A stretch of DNA of 9,787 nt from an uncultured Collinsella sp. (GCA_900541285.1 UQJA01000075.1:1-9787), one strand, 5' to 3'; positions 1 through 7,248 are shown, counted from the first letter of the stretch. Translations and numbers: made by a program. Notes: a model not told the origin generated them from the letters alone.

Positions 1-76
1 CCTTTGCGAAGCAAGGGGGAGCGCGGGGGTTTCTTCTGTTCCGACGGCGATGCGCCGGGTTGCAAGGACGATGCGA

Positions 77-1063
77 CTACAGCGCGAAGTCGCCGCCGAC
101 GAGCGTGGAGACGGGCTCCTCGTGGTAAACGGCGGAGATGGCCTGAGCGAACTCCTCGGCGACCGAGATGGTCTTGATCTTGCCGCCGACCTCGACGGGA
201 ATGGCGTCGGTGACGACGCACTCGACGATCGGGGCGTCGTTCAGGCGCTCGATGGCCGGACCGGAGAAGATGCCGTGGGTGGCGCAGACGTAGATGTCGC
301 CAGCGCCCATAGCCTTGAGCTCCTTGACGTTGGCGCACAGGGTGCCCGCGGTGTCGATCATGTCGTCGTTGATGACGCAGGTCTTGCCCTTGATGTCACC
401 GATGATGCCCATGACCTCGGCGGCGTTGTGGCGCGGACGGCCCTTGTGGGCGATGGCCAGGTCGCAGCCGAGCATGTCGGACAGCTTCTTGGCGGCCTTG
501 GCGCGACCCACGTCGGGGGAGACGACAACCAGGTTGTCGGTGTCGAAGTGCATGTCGTTGTAGTACTGGCCAAACAGCGGCAGTGCGGACAGGTGGTTAA
601 CCGGGATATCAAAGAAGCCCTGGATTTGACCCTGGTGCAGGTCGAGGGTGATGATGCGGTCGACGCCGGCGCGCTCGAGCAGGTTGGCGACGAGGCGGGC
701 GGTGATGGGCTCGCGCGGGCCGGCCTTGCGGTCCTGGCGGGCATAGCCGTAGTGGGTGATAACGGCGGTGATGGAGCGGGCGGATGCGCGCTTGGCAGCG
801 TCGGTGGCGATGAGCAGCTCCATGAGCATGTCGTTGACGTTGCCGCCGGCCACGGACTGAATCAGGAAGACGTCGGCGCCGCGGACGGTCTCGTCGTAGC
901 GGGCGTAAATCTCACCATTGGCGAACTGCTTTAGCGTAAGGCCCGAAAGCTCGACCCCAAGGTACTCAGCGATCTTCTGAGCGAGGGGACGGTTGGAGGA
1001 ACCGGAATACACGCGGATGGACTTGCGCATATTCTCCGACTTCTCGGGATCATTAATCGGCAT
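77..1063 (-). CDS. prs: Ribose-phosphate pyrophosphokinase (PRPP synthetase)
   Basis: Makes PRPP from ribose 5-phosphate and ATP, the cytoplasmic precursor for purines, pyrimidines, NAD, histidine and tryptophan. The 328-residue protein is of normal class I length plus a short N-terminal extension. Visible motifs: FANGE (47-51), the ATP-site YGYARQDRK (105-113), the DLHQGQIQGFFDIP block (141-154), VVVSPDVG (179-186), the flexible-loop HKGRPR (206-211, with K207 and R209 matching the catalytic Lys/Arg pair), and the PRPP loop NDDMIDTAGT (232-241). The chosen ATG at 1063 has a strong site (AAAGGAG) about 7 nt upstream. A second ATG at 1030 (MRKSIRVYSG) has a closer, weaker GGAG and cannot be excluded. 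It lies downstream of glmU on the same strand, a common pairing, but a terminator sits between them, so it probably has its own promoter. Stop is TAG. Confidence 0.97.
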   Translation of the reverse strand: MPINDPEKSENMRKSIRVYSGSSNRPLAQKIAEYLGVELSGLTLKQFANGEIYARYDETVRGADVFLIQSVAGGNVNDMLMELLIATDAAKRASARSITAVITHYGYARQDRKAGPREPITARLVANLLERAGVDRIITLDLHQGQIQGFFDIPVNHLSALPLFGQYYNDMHFDTDNLVVVSPDVGRAKAAKKLSDMLGCDLAIAHKGRPRHNAAEVMGIIGDIKGKTCVINDDMIDTAGTLCANVKELKAMGAGDIYVCATHGIFSGPAIERLNDAPIVECVVTDAIPVEVGGKIKTISVAEEFAQAISAVYHEEPVSTLVGGDFAL

Positions 1064-1109
1064 TACCCTTCTCCTTTATACATCGAATGCCATATAGATG
1101 CCTTTTTGC

Positions 1110-1115
1110 ATTGTA
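1110..1115 (-). promoter_or_regulatory. Possible prs -10 element
   Basis: On the minus strand this reads TACAAT, one mismatch from TATAAT, 47 nt upstream of the prs start codon and downstream of the glmU terminator, where a prs promoter is expected. I see no convincing -35 hexamer at 16-18 nt, so this is a weak call based on position and the -10 match alone. Confidence 0.3.
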
Positions 1116-1206
1116 ACCGCGCGGCGGGGTTTATCGAGTCTTGATAACGTCTTTACCGCCAACGGACACGAACCGACCACTCATCCGGTCACGCAGGTCA
1201 CGATAG

Positions 1207-1240
1207 AAAAAGGAGCCGTCCCCATGGAACAGCTCCTTTT
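1207..1240 (-). terminator. Intrinsic terminator after glmU
   Basis: Starting 15 nt after the glmU stop, positions 1226-1240 pair with 1208-1222 around a 3-nt loop, giving a 15-bp stem followed by a U-tract ending at 1207. Read as minus-strand RNA, two of the pairs are G-U wobbles. Read as plus-strand RNA the same positions would be C-A mismatches, so the structure is adapted to terminate leftward transcription from glmU. The A-run opposite the U-tract is part of the stem, as in many intrinsic terminators. It uncouples glmU from prs. Confidence 0.85.
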
Positions 1241-1255
1241 GTGCTTGGTAAAACG

Positions 1256-2668
1256 TTATGCCTCGTCGTCCTCGTGCAGACGGCGGCGATAATCGGCGGC
1301 CCAGCCCTCAATATTTACCTGACGGGCGCGGCCCAGACCGAGTGCGTCGGCCGGGACCGGCTCGGTGATGACGGAGCCGGCGGCCACGAGCGCACCGTCG
1401 CCAATCTGGGCGGGCGCGACCATCATGGTGTCAGAACCGATGAAGGCATCCTTGCCGATGACGGTCTTGTGCTTGTGGACGCCGTCGTAGTTGCAGGTGA
1501 TGGAGCCCGCGCCCACGTTGACGCCGGAGCCCATGGTGGTGTCGCCGATGTAGGACAGGTGGGGCACCTTGGAGCCCTCGCCGATCGTGGACTTCTTGAT
1601 CTCCACATGCGTGCCGGCCTTGGAGCCGTCGAGCATATGGGTGCCCGGGCGCAGGTAGGCGCGCGGACCGCAGTCGACGCCGTTCTCGATGACGGCCTCG
1701 ATGGCGATGGTCTCATCGATGGTGCAGCCGCTGCCAACAGTGGTGTCGGTGAGGCGGCTGTTGGGGCCGAGCTGGCACTCCTCGCCCACGGTGACGTGAC
1801 CGATCAGATGCGTCTGCGGCCACACGACGGTGTCGCGGCCGATGGTGGCGTCGGGACCGATCCAGGCCTGCGTGGGGTCGATGAACGTAACGCCCTCGGC
1901 CATCCAGTGCTCGTTGATGCGGTCGCGCGCGATGGCGGTGAGCTGCGCGAGCTGGATGCGGCTGTTGACGCCCAGGCCGTCGCGGTAGTCGTCACAGTGG
2001 AAGATGGAGACCGCCTGGCCGTGACCCTTGAGGATTTCGAGCATGTCGGGCAGGTAGTACTCGGACTGCGCGTTGTCGTTGCCGATCTCGTTGATGTGGG
2101 CGGCGAGCTGCGCGCCGTCGAAGGCGTAGCAGCCGGCGTTGCACTCCAGCAGCGTGGCGGCCTGCTCGGGCGTGCAGTCCTTCTGCTCGATGATGCGCTC
2201 GATCTGACCATCGGCGCCCAGCTTGATGCGGCCGTAGCCGAAAGGATCGGGCGGGGTCATGGTCATGACGGTGCAGGCGAGCTCGCCGGTGGCGACGGTC
2301 TGCGCGAACTTGGCGACGGTGTCGGCGGTGATGAGCGGCAGGTCGCCGTTGAGCACGACGACGGGGCCTTGCGTGATGCCGCAGGCCTCGAGCGCGACCT
2401 TGACGGCATGGCCGGTGCCCAGGCGCTCGGTCTGCTCAACGCACTCGACCTTGGTGGCGCTGTTGGCGTAGGCGCCGTCGATGAGGGCGCGCATCTCGTC
2501 GGCGTGGCTGCCGATCACGACCACGACGCGGCTGCAGCCGGCCTTGATGGTGGCGTCGACGATCCACTGGACCATGGGCTTGCCCAGGATCTTGTGCGAA
2601 ACCTTGCAGTGGTTCGACTTCATGCGGGTGCCCTCGCCGGCAGCGAGGATAATTGCGGTTGCGTCCAT
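1256..2668 (-). CDS. glmU: Bifunctional GlcNAc-1-P uridyltransferase / GlcN-1-P acetyltransferase
   Basis: Catalyses the last two steps to UDP-GlcNAc: acetylation of glucosamine 1-phosphate by acetyl-CoA and uridylyl transfer from UTP. It feeds peptidoglycan synthesis in the cytoplasm. The protein is 470 residues, close to the usual ~456. The N-terminal pyrophosphorylase domain (about 1-235) shows LAAGEGTRMKS (8-18), QTERLGTGHAV (79-89), GDLPLI (108-113) and YGRI (145-148). The left-handed beta-helix acetyltransferase domain (about 255-455) shows hexapeptide repeats, the R-A-Y-L-R-P-G-T block (336-343), VPHLSYIGD (368-376, with H370 as the likely catalytic base) and GAGSITCNYDG (386-396). The ATG at 2668 is preceded by AGGAG 5 nt upstream and starts directly before the nucleotide-binding motif; an open frame further upstream to 2959 has no domain character. 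It is transcribed divergently from the ECF operon and ends in an intrinsic terminator. Confidence 0.97.
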   Translation of the reverse strand: MDATAIILAAGEGTRMKSNHCKVSHKILGKPMVQWIVDATIKAGCSRVVVVIGSHADEMRALIDGAYANSATKVECVEQTERLGTGHAVKVALEACGITQGPVVVLNGDLPLITADTVAKFAQTVATGELACTVMTMTPPDPFGYGRIKLGADGQIERIIEQKDCTPEQAATLLECNAGCYAFDGAQLAAHINEIGNDNAQSEYYLPDMLEILKGHGQAVSIFHCDDYRDGLGVNSRIQLAQLTAIARDRINEHWMAEGVTFIDPTQAWIGPDATIGRDTVVWPQTHLIGHVTVGEECQLGPNSRLTDTTVGSGCTIDETIAIEAVIENGVDCGPRAYLRPGTHMLDGSKAGTHVEIKKSTIGEGSKVPHLSYIGDTTMGSGVNVGAGSITCNYDGVHKHKTVIGKDAFIGSDTMMVAPAQIGDGALVAAGSVITEPVPADALGLGRARQVNIEGWAADYRRRLHEDDEA

Positions 2669-2700
2669 GTGATCTCCTGTTACGTTATAGAGACGTGTGT

Positions 2701-2728
2701 TTGGAAACGATACACGGCGCAATATGAT
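2701..2728 (+). promoter_or_regulatory. Putative sigma-A promoter of the ECF operon
   Basis: TTGGAA (2701-2706), a 16-nt spacer and TATGAT (2723-2728) resemble TTGACA/TATAAT with 4/6 and 5/6 matches. It lies in the divergent gap between glmU and the ECF T gene and points towards the latter. Initiation near 2735 would leave a GC-rich leader of about 140 nt. I saw no conserved cobalamin, TPP or FMN riboswitch core in that leader. No equally good promoter was found for glmU; a TATAAC at 2682-2687 on the minus strand lacks a -35 partner. Confidence 0.45.
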
Positions 2729-2877
2729 ACCGCAGGCATATGTTGAGCGCGTAGCGATTGGTTTGCGGCGGTTTCTGGCTGTTTGTACAAGCCCGCCCGC
2801 CGCCGGCGTGGCGTTTGCACTGCTTGCGTGCGGCGTTGGCGGTGCTGCGGAGCTGTCGTTTGAGCGAGGGGACGGGG

Positions 2878-3771
2878 GTGCCCGTGGACAACATACGAGA
2901 GGAGTTTGGCGTCGAGCCCGTCGCGGCGTTCTCGATGTCGCATCCGGCGGTGCCGGCACTCTATATAGTGCTGACGCTGGGGCTCACCATGTTCTCGATG
3001 CAGCCGGTGCTGATTGCGCTGTCACTTGCGGGCGGGCTGGCGTATGGATTTGCGACGCGTGGGGCTGCCCGCACGCTGGGCGCACTCCGCTGGCAGCTGC
3101 CGGTGATTTTGATTATCGCGCTGGTCAATCCACTGTTTAGCGCCTCGGGCTCGACGGAGCTGTTCCGCATTGGCATGCGCGCGGTGTATTTGGAGAGCAT
3201 GGTGTACGGTCTGTGCATGGGTGGGCTGTTCGTGGCGAGCGTGCTGTGGTTTGAGGCGGTGGCGTCGATGCTCGAATACGACAAGGTGCTCGCGCTGCTG
3301 GGTAATGCCGCACCGGTGATCGCGCTCATGATCTCGATGTGCATGAGGCTTATCCCGCAGTTTTTGCGCCGCGGTCGTACGGTGCTGGCGGTGCAGGATG
3401 CGATTGATGTGCCGGGCCGCGCGCCGGCCGACCCCGTGCGCTCGCACCTGCGGGCGTCGAGCGTATTGATGGGCTGGGGCATGGAAGATTCGCTGGAGCG
3501 CGCGGACGCGATGCGCTCGCGCGGGTGGGGTGCCGCGACGCGTCGTACGACGTATGCGCGGTATCGACTGGGGCGCAGCGACGTTGCCACGCTGGTTGGG
3601 CTTGCGCTGTTTGGCGTGGCCACGGTGGCAGTGGCGTGGACCGCAACGACGCAGTATTCGTTTTATCCTCAGCTCTTGGTGCCGGCGCCGTGGCTGGGCT
3701 ATGTCGTGTACGCTGCCTGGATGGTGCTGCCTTGCGCGTTGCACGCGATTGATGAGAAGAGGTTTGGCTGA
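2878..3771 (+). CDS. ECF transporter T component (EcfT/CbiQ family)
   Basis: Integral membrane scaffold of an energy-coupling factor importer; it transmits ATPase movements to the substrate-binding S protein. From a GTG start the protein is 297 residues. It has a hydrophobic N-terminal half (segments near 25-45, 42-58, 72-87 and 107-127), a central cytoplasmic region containing MCMRLIPQFLRRGRT (154-168) and the EcfT-type coupling-helix motif ADAMRSRGWG (209-218), then two C-terminal membrane segments (about 237-256 and 265-290). GTG at 2878 is chosen because GAGGGG (2866-2871) lies 6 nt upstream. GTG 2884 and ATG 2935 are alternatives, and an in-frame TTG at 2758 would add 40 residues without transporter character. 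The stop codon overlaps the ATPase ATG by one base (TGATG), implying coupled translation. Confidence 0.88.
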   Translation: MPVDNIREEFGVEPVAAFSMSHPAVPALYIVLTLGLTMFSMQPVLIALSLAGGLAYGFATRGAARTLGALRWQLPVILIIALVNPLFSASGSTELFRIGMRAVYLESMVYGLCMGGLFVASVLWFEAVASMLEYDKVLALLGNAAPVIALMISMCMRLIPQFLRRGRTVLAVQDAIDVPGRAPADPVRSHLRASSVLMGWGMEDSLERADAMRSRGWGAATRRTTYARYRLGRSDVATLVGLALFGVATVAVAWTATTQYSFYPQLLVPAPWLGYVVYAAWMVLPCALHAIDEKRFG

Positions 3772-5414
3772 TGGCTCGGTTTGATAGGGGCTCGGCGGCG
3801 GGTGTGGCATATGGCTCGGCCGCGCCGGCGATTGAGGTGCGAGGCCTTAGTTTTGCCTATCCCGGGGCCGAGGCACCGGTACTCGACGGGCTTGATTGGC
3901 GTGTTCCCCAAGGTGCATTTGCGCTGCTTGTTGGCGGTACCGGATCGGGTAAGTCGACGCTGCTGTCGCTGCTCAAGCCCGAGATCGCTCCGGCGGGCGA
4001 GCGCACTGGCGAACTGAGCGTGCTGGGCGAGAACGTTGCCGACATGGACGTGCGGGCATCGGCGGAGCGCGTGGGCTATGTGTTCCAGGATCCCGAGAAC
4101 CAGATCGTGTGCGAAACCGTGTGGCACGAGATGGCGTTTGGCCTGGAAAACTTGGGGCTAGCGCGTGATGAGATGCGCCGTCGCGTAGCTGAGACCAGCT
4201 ATTTCTTTGGGCTGGAAGATTGGCTTCACCGCGATACCGATACGCTTTCGGGTGGCCGCAAGCAGCTGCTGTCGCTTGCCGCCGTCTTGGCGCTGCGCCC
4301 GCGCGTGCTGCTGCTCGACGAGCCCACGTCTCAGCTTGATCCGGTTGCGGAGAAGAATTTCCTGCACGCGCTGTTTCGTGTGAATCGCGAGCTGGGCTGC
4401 ACGGTTGTTGTTGCGACGCATCAGCCGCGCCCAATGCTCGAATACGCGACGTGTGCGTACCGGATTGAGGACGGTCGCGTGCGCGAGGTGGCGGATATGG
4501 CTTCTTTGGGACGCCGAGAATCGCTGTTTTCCGATGACATGTTGGGGTGGGGTGCCATCCGATGTGCAAATAAAGGAGTATTCAGCAGGCGTGAGGACAA
4601 TTTGGGCTCTCTGGAGCCGCTCGGGGACGTATCGAGCGCGAAAAAAAGTTCGGAATTGGACAAATCGTCCGAATTTGTGGCGCAAACGTCGCTCGAGAAC
4701 GGCTCGGAAGCCTTCTCGCGCACGGATGGAAGCAGAATACTCCAAAAAATGCACGGCGGGTCGGCTACCACCCTGTCGGAAGGCTGGTTTCGCTACGATC
4801 GAGCGTCCGGCTGGGTGCTGCGCGGGCTCGATGCGTCGTTTTCGGCCGGTGCGGTGCATGCGATCGTGGGCGGCAACGGATGCGGTAAGTCGACGATACT
4901 CTCGGTGCTGGCGAAGACCGCCAAGCTGCAGCGCGGCCGCATGGTGCGCGGAGCGGCCTCGGCGGCGCTGCTGCCTCAGAATCCCAAAGCATTGCTGGTT
5001 GCCGAGACGGTTCGCGATGAGCTGATGGAATGGGCCTCGACCTGCGGATATGACGAGAACTTGGCGCGGGAGCGTGCGGTGCAACTTGGACTGGACGGCC
5101 TGGAGACGCGCCACCCCTACGACCTCTCGGGCGGACAGCGCCAGCTGCTCGCACTGGCAAAGCTGCTGCTGATCTGCCCCGAGCTGCTGCTGCTTGACGA
5201 GCCCACGAAGGGCTTGGACCTGGAGAGCCGTCGCATCATCGCCCGCGCCCTGCGTGACCATGCGAAGACTGGCGGCACCGTCATCATGGCTACGCACGAT
5301 TTGGACTTTGCCGAGCAGGTAGCCGACGACGTCGCCATGATGTTTGACGGCGAGATTGCCTGCATGGAGCCCCCGGCCGACTTCTTTGCCGACAACGTGT
5401 TCTATAGGGCGTGA
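3771..5414 (+). CDS. Fused double ATPase of an ECF transporter (two NBDs in one chain)
   Basis: Supplies the two nucleotide-binding subunits of an ECF importer as one 547-residue protein, as in YkoD-type dedicated systems. NBD1: Walker A GGTGSGKST (55-63), Q-loop Q106 in FQDPENQ, signature LSGGRKQ (159-165), Walker B VLLLDEPTSQLD (179-190, E184) and H-loop H217. NBD2: Walker A GGNGCGKST (367-375), Q-loop Q403 in LLPQNPK, signature LSGGQRQ (452-458), Walker B LLLLDEPTKGLD (472-483, E478) and H-loop H509. Both sites keep every catalytic residue, so both should hydrolyse ATP. The linker (about 265-330) is unusually long, polar and Ser/Glu/Lys-rich. It corresponds to a lower-GC DNA segment flanked by inverted repeats (annotated separately), which looks like an in-frame insertion. 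The ATG overlaps the T-component stop codon; GAGG lies upstream. Confidence 0.93.
   Translation: MARFDRGSAAGVAYGSAAPAIEVRGLSFAYPGAEAPVLDGLDWRVPQGAFALLVGGTGSGKSTLLSLLKPEIAPAGERTGELSVLGENVADMDVRASAERVGYVFQDPENQIVCETVWHEMAFGLENLGLARDEMRRRVAETSYFFGLEDWLHRDTDTLSGGRKQLLSLAAVLALRPRVLLLDEPTSQLDPVAEKNFLHALFRVNRELGCTVVVATHQPRPMLEYATCAYRIEDGRVREVADMASLGRRESLFSDDMLGWGAIRCANKGVFSRREDNLGSLEPLGDVSSAKKSSELDKSSEFVAQTSLENGSEAFSRTDGSRILQKMHGGSATTLSEGWFRYDRASGWVLRGLDASFSAGAVHAIVGGNGCGKSTILSVLAKTAKLQRGRMVRGAASAALLPQNPKALLVAETVRDELMEWASTCGYDENLARERAVQLGLDGLETRHPYDLSGGQRQLLALAKLLLICPELLLLDEPTKGLDLESRRIIARALRDHAKTGGTVIMATHDLDFAEQVADDVAMMFDGEIACMEPPADFFADNVFYRA
4564..4754. repeat. 191-bp segment with imperfect terminal inverted repeats inside the ATPase linker
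   Basis: The left end (4564-4583) and right end (4735-4754) are inverted copies matching at 15 of 20 positions: TGCAC at the outer tip, a 6-nt A/T block, and a perfect 9-bp inner arm (GGAGTATTC / GAATACTCC). The interior is visibly lower in GC than its surroundings, with a run of seven A at 4641-4647 and a partly palindromic core at 4654-4675. It encodes only the polar linker between the two NBDs. I see no target-site duplication and no transposase. The shape suits a MITE-like or other dispersed repeat, but copy number in the genome cannot be seen here. Confidence 0.55.
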
Positions 5415-5418
5415 TGGG

Positions 5419-6132
5419 ATGACGGACTGTCGTTTCTCGCGCTTGCTTGCAAAACTGGAGATCCCGCTGTTGTTGGCGGTGCCGGCGGTGATGGCTGCGG
5501 CGTTGCTGGCGGGTGTTGAGCAGGCAGCGTTGGCCATGCTGATTGTGGTGGCGCTGGTGCTTGCACTGTTCTTTGCGGGTTACGAGGCATCTCGTCCGGG
5601 TTTGCGCCAGATTATGCCCACGCTGGTGCTGGCGGCGCTGGCGGCGGCGGGGCGCATCCTGTTTGGGCCCATTCCCGACTTTAAACCGGTGAGCGCCATC
5701 GCCATTATCGCGGGGGTGACGCTTGGCCGTCGCAATGGTTTTATGGTTGGCGCGCTGGCGGCGCTGACCAGCAATTTCTTTTTTGGACAGGGCATGTGGA
5801 CACCGTGGCAGATGTATGCCTGGGGCCTGGTTGGCTATGTTGGCGGTGTGCTGGCGCATACCGGTGCGTTTGACCGTGCGGATGGAACCGTGCGCATGCC
5901 GGCGCTGTTGGCGTATGGCTTTGCCTCGGGTCTGCTGTACGGCGTGGTGATCAACGCCTATGACATCATCGGTTTTGTGCAGCCGCTCACGTGGGCGGGA
6001 GCCGTGGCGCGTCTTGCCGCCGCCGTACCGTTCGATATCACGCACGGACTCGCGACCTGTGTGTTTTTGGCCGCCCTGTACAAGCCCTGGTGTCGCCGCA
6101 TCAACCGAGTCGTCGTGAAATACGGACTGTAG
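5419..6132 (+). CDS. ECF transporter S component (substrate-binding membrane protein)
   Basis: Membrane protein that would bind the micronutrient imported by the module. At 237 residues with about six to seven hydrophobic segments it has the usual S-component build. Recognisable features are GRILFGPIPDFKP (about 77-89), a glycine-rich segment IIAGVTLG (about 96-103), and SNFFFGQGMWTPWQM (about 118-132), a block I associate with a subgroup of ECF S proteins sometimes linked to cobalamin-type uptake (CbrT). That substrate link is a guess from memory. The ATG at 5419 begins 4 bp after the ATPase stop codon with only a weak upstream G-run, so translation is probably coupled to the ATPase. It is third in the T-ATPase-S operon, which makes this a dedicated (group I) module with its own energising parts. 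Stop is TAG, followed by a hairpin. Confidence 0.87.
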   Translation: MTDCRFSRLLAKLEIPLLLAVPAVMAAALLAGVEQAALAMLIVVALVLALFFAGYEASRPGLRQIMPTLVLAALAAAGRILFGPIPDFKPVSAIAIIAGVTLGRRNGFMVGALAALTSNFFFGQGMWTPWQMYAWGLVGYVGGVLAHTGAFDRADGTVRMPALLAYGFASGLLYGVVINAYDIIGFVQPLTWAGAVARLAAAVPFDITHGLATCVFLAALYKPWCRRINRVVVKYGL

Positions 6133-6170
6133 GGCATTTACTGTAAGGCATTTCGCGTTCCCTCACGAAC

Positions 6171-6233
6171 TTGCGGTGGAATAGTTCTCGTTTTTGGCTA
6201 TTTGCTGCCCAAACAGGAACTATTCCACCGCAA
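6171..6233. repeat. Large hairpin: perfect 17-bp inverted repeat
   Basis: Positions 6171-6187 (TTGCGGTGGAATAGTTC) are perfectly complementary to 6217-6233, with 29 nt between. The stem can continue inward after two mismatches through a G-T-T-T / A-A-A-C block. It lies in the convergent gap between the S component and xth. No U-tract follows on either strand, so it is not a classical intrinsic terminator, though such a stem would protect 3' ends or roadblock opposing transcripts. The size and perfection suit a REP-like dispersed palindrome. Confidence 0.8.
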
Positions 6234-6239
6234 CTTATA

Positions 6240-6279
6240 GGGGGAGAGGGGTCACATGATCTGTTTTCCTCCGTCCCCC
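6240..6279. repeat. Second, weaker hairpin in the convergent gap
   Basis: GGGGGA (6240-6245) pairs with TCCCCC (6274-6279), and AGG (6247-6249) can pair with CCT (6268-6270) across a small asymmetric interior loop. It starts 6 nt after the large hairpin and ends 15 nt before the xth stop. It lacks a U-tract, so its role is uncertain; it may be part of the same repeat unit or an atypical terminator. Confidence 0.4.
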
Positions 6280-6294
6280 AGGAATTACTTGAGG

Positions 6295-7113
6295 CTAGAG
6301 TTCTAGCGTGAGGGTGACGGGGCAGTGATCGCTGCCGAAGATGTCGCCGCGGATGCCCGTGTCGCGCACATTGCCGGCGATTGCGTCGCTCACCAGGAAA
6401 TAATCGATGCGCCAGCCGGCGTTGTTCTTGCGGGCATTAAAGCGATAGCTCCACCAGCTGTAGACGCCCTCGACGTCCGGATTAGCCGTGCGCCAGGTAT
6501 CGGTAAAGCCGGCGTTGAGCAGCTCGGTAAACTTACCGCGCTCTTCGTCCGAAAAGCCTGCGTTGCCGCGGTTGGACTTGGGGTTCTTAAGGTCGATCTC
6601 TTCGTGCGCCACGTTAAAGTCGCCGCAGGTTACGACGGGCTTGCCGGTTTCGTGCTCAAGCGCGCTCAAAAAGTCGCGGTAGGCATCGTCCCAGGCCATG
6701 CGCACGTCGATGCGGGCGAGTTCGTTTTGCGCGTTGGGAGTGTAGACATCCACAAACCAGAACTTGTCGAACTCCAGCGCGCAGACGCGGCCCTCGGTTG
6801 CGGCTTGGGCGACGAGCTCGGCCGCCTCGCCCTCGCCGGCGTAGGGTAGCAGCGCGTCGGCGTGCAGCACGCGCAGCGGTTCCTGGCGGCTAAAGACCGC
6901 AGTGCCCGAGTAGCCCTTGCGCTCGGCGTAGCTCCAGGTTTGGTGATAGCCGGGCAGGTCAATATCGACCTGGCCATCTTGCAACTTGGTCTCTTGCAGC
7001 GCCAGAATATCGACGTCGAGTTCTTGCGCGATCTTGATAAAGCTCGGGTCCTTTTTAAGCACGGCGCGCAGGCCGTTGACGTTCCACGAGGCGAAAGTGT
7101 AAGTCTGAGGCAT
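6295..7113 (-). CDS. xth: Exodeoxyribonuclease III / class II AP endonuclease
   Basis: Cleaves the phosphodiester 5' of abasic sites and trims 3' ends in base excision repair; cytoplasmic and Mg-dependent. The 272-residue protein has the full endonuclease/exonuclease/phosphatase fold signature: WNVNGLR (10-16, N11), LQETKL (39-44, metal ligand E41), VYTPN (123-127, Y124), GDFNVAH (164-170, D165 and N167), RIDYFL (235-240, D237) and SDHCPV (261-266, catalytic D262-H263). It resembles the ExoA/Xth type that also acts as AP endonuclease. ATG 7113 is preceded by AAAGGA at 6-nt spacing. The stop codon overlaps a short palindrome (6294-6307). It is monocistronic here: convergent with the ECF operon and divergent from the Sir2 gene across 135 bp with no clear promoter consensus. 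Confidence 0.96.
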   Translation of the reverse strand: MPQTYTFASWNVNGLRAVLKKDPSFIKIAQELDVDILALQETKLQDGQVDIDLPGYHQTWSYAERKGYSGTAVFSRQEPLRVLHADALLPYAGEGEAAELVAQAATEGRVCALEFDKFWFVDVYTPNAQNELARIDVRMAWDDAYRDFLSALEHETGKPVVTCGDFNVAHEEIDLKNPKSNRGNAGFSDEERGKFTELLNAGFTDTWRTANPDVEGVYSWWSYRFNARKNNAGWRIDYFLVSDAIAGNVRDTGIRGDIFGSDHCPVTLTLEL

Positions 7114-7248
7114 GGTGTCCTTTCGACGGGGTTGGCAGGCTTAAGATTAGCGCAACAGGGGCGGGGTGGGCTCCGCACATGCTGACTTAAAGGCCGCATG
7201 CTGGGACGTCGTCCAACGCTGCCCGACTAACAAGGACGGAGGACTCAT

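Noticed and set aside
1..76. Start of a pth gene downstream of prs
   Set aside because: pth often follows prs in Actinobacteria, but there is no minus-strand ATG or Shine-Dalgarno site in these bases, so nothing can be called.
1241..2746. Long plus-strand open frame opposite glmU (and similarly 50-934 opposite prs)
   Set aside because: Composition is Gly/Ala/Asp/Val-rich as expected for the complement of GC-biased codons; no domain, no ribosome site, and it lies fully opposite conserved enzymes.
2729..2877. Cobalamin, TPP or FMN riboswitch upstream of the ECF genes
   Set aside because: None of the conserved core sequences I know for these classes is visible; GC-richness alone is not evidence.
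2697..3140. Alternative plus-strand frame at the start of the ECF operon with a short hydrophobic stretch
   Set aside because: It runs into the T-component gene in another frame, loses any protein character after about 60 residues and has no ribosome binding site.
4158..5537. 459-residue minus-strand open frame opposite the ECF ATPase (also 3022-3810 opposite the T component)
   Set aside because: Arg/Gln/His-rich shadow of the coding strand without family motifs; the sense strand encodes two complete NBDs.
6133..6153. Short direct repeat GGCATTT spaced 14 nt apart after the S component
   Set aside because: Seven bases is within chance expectation and no further structure supports it.
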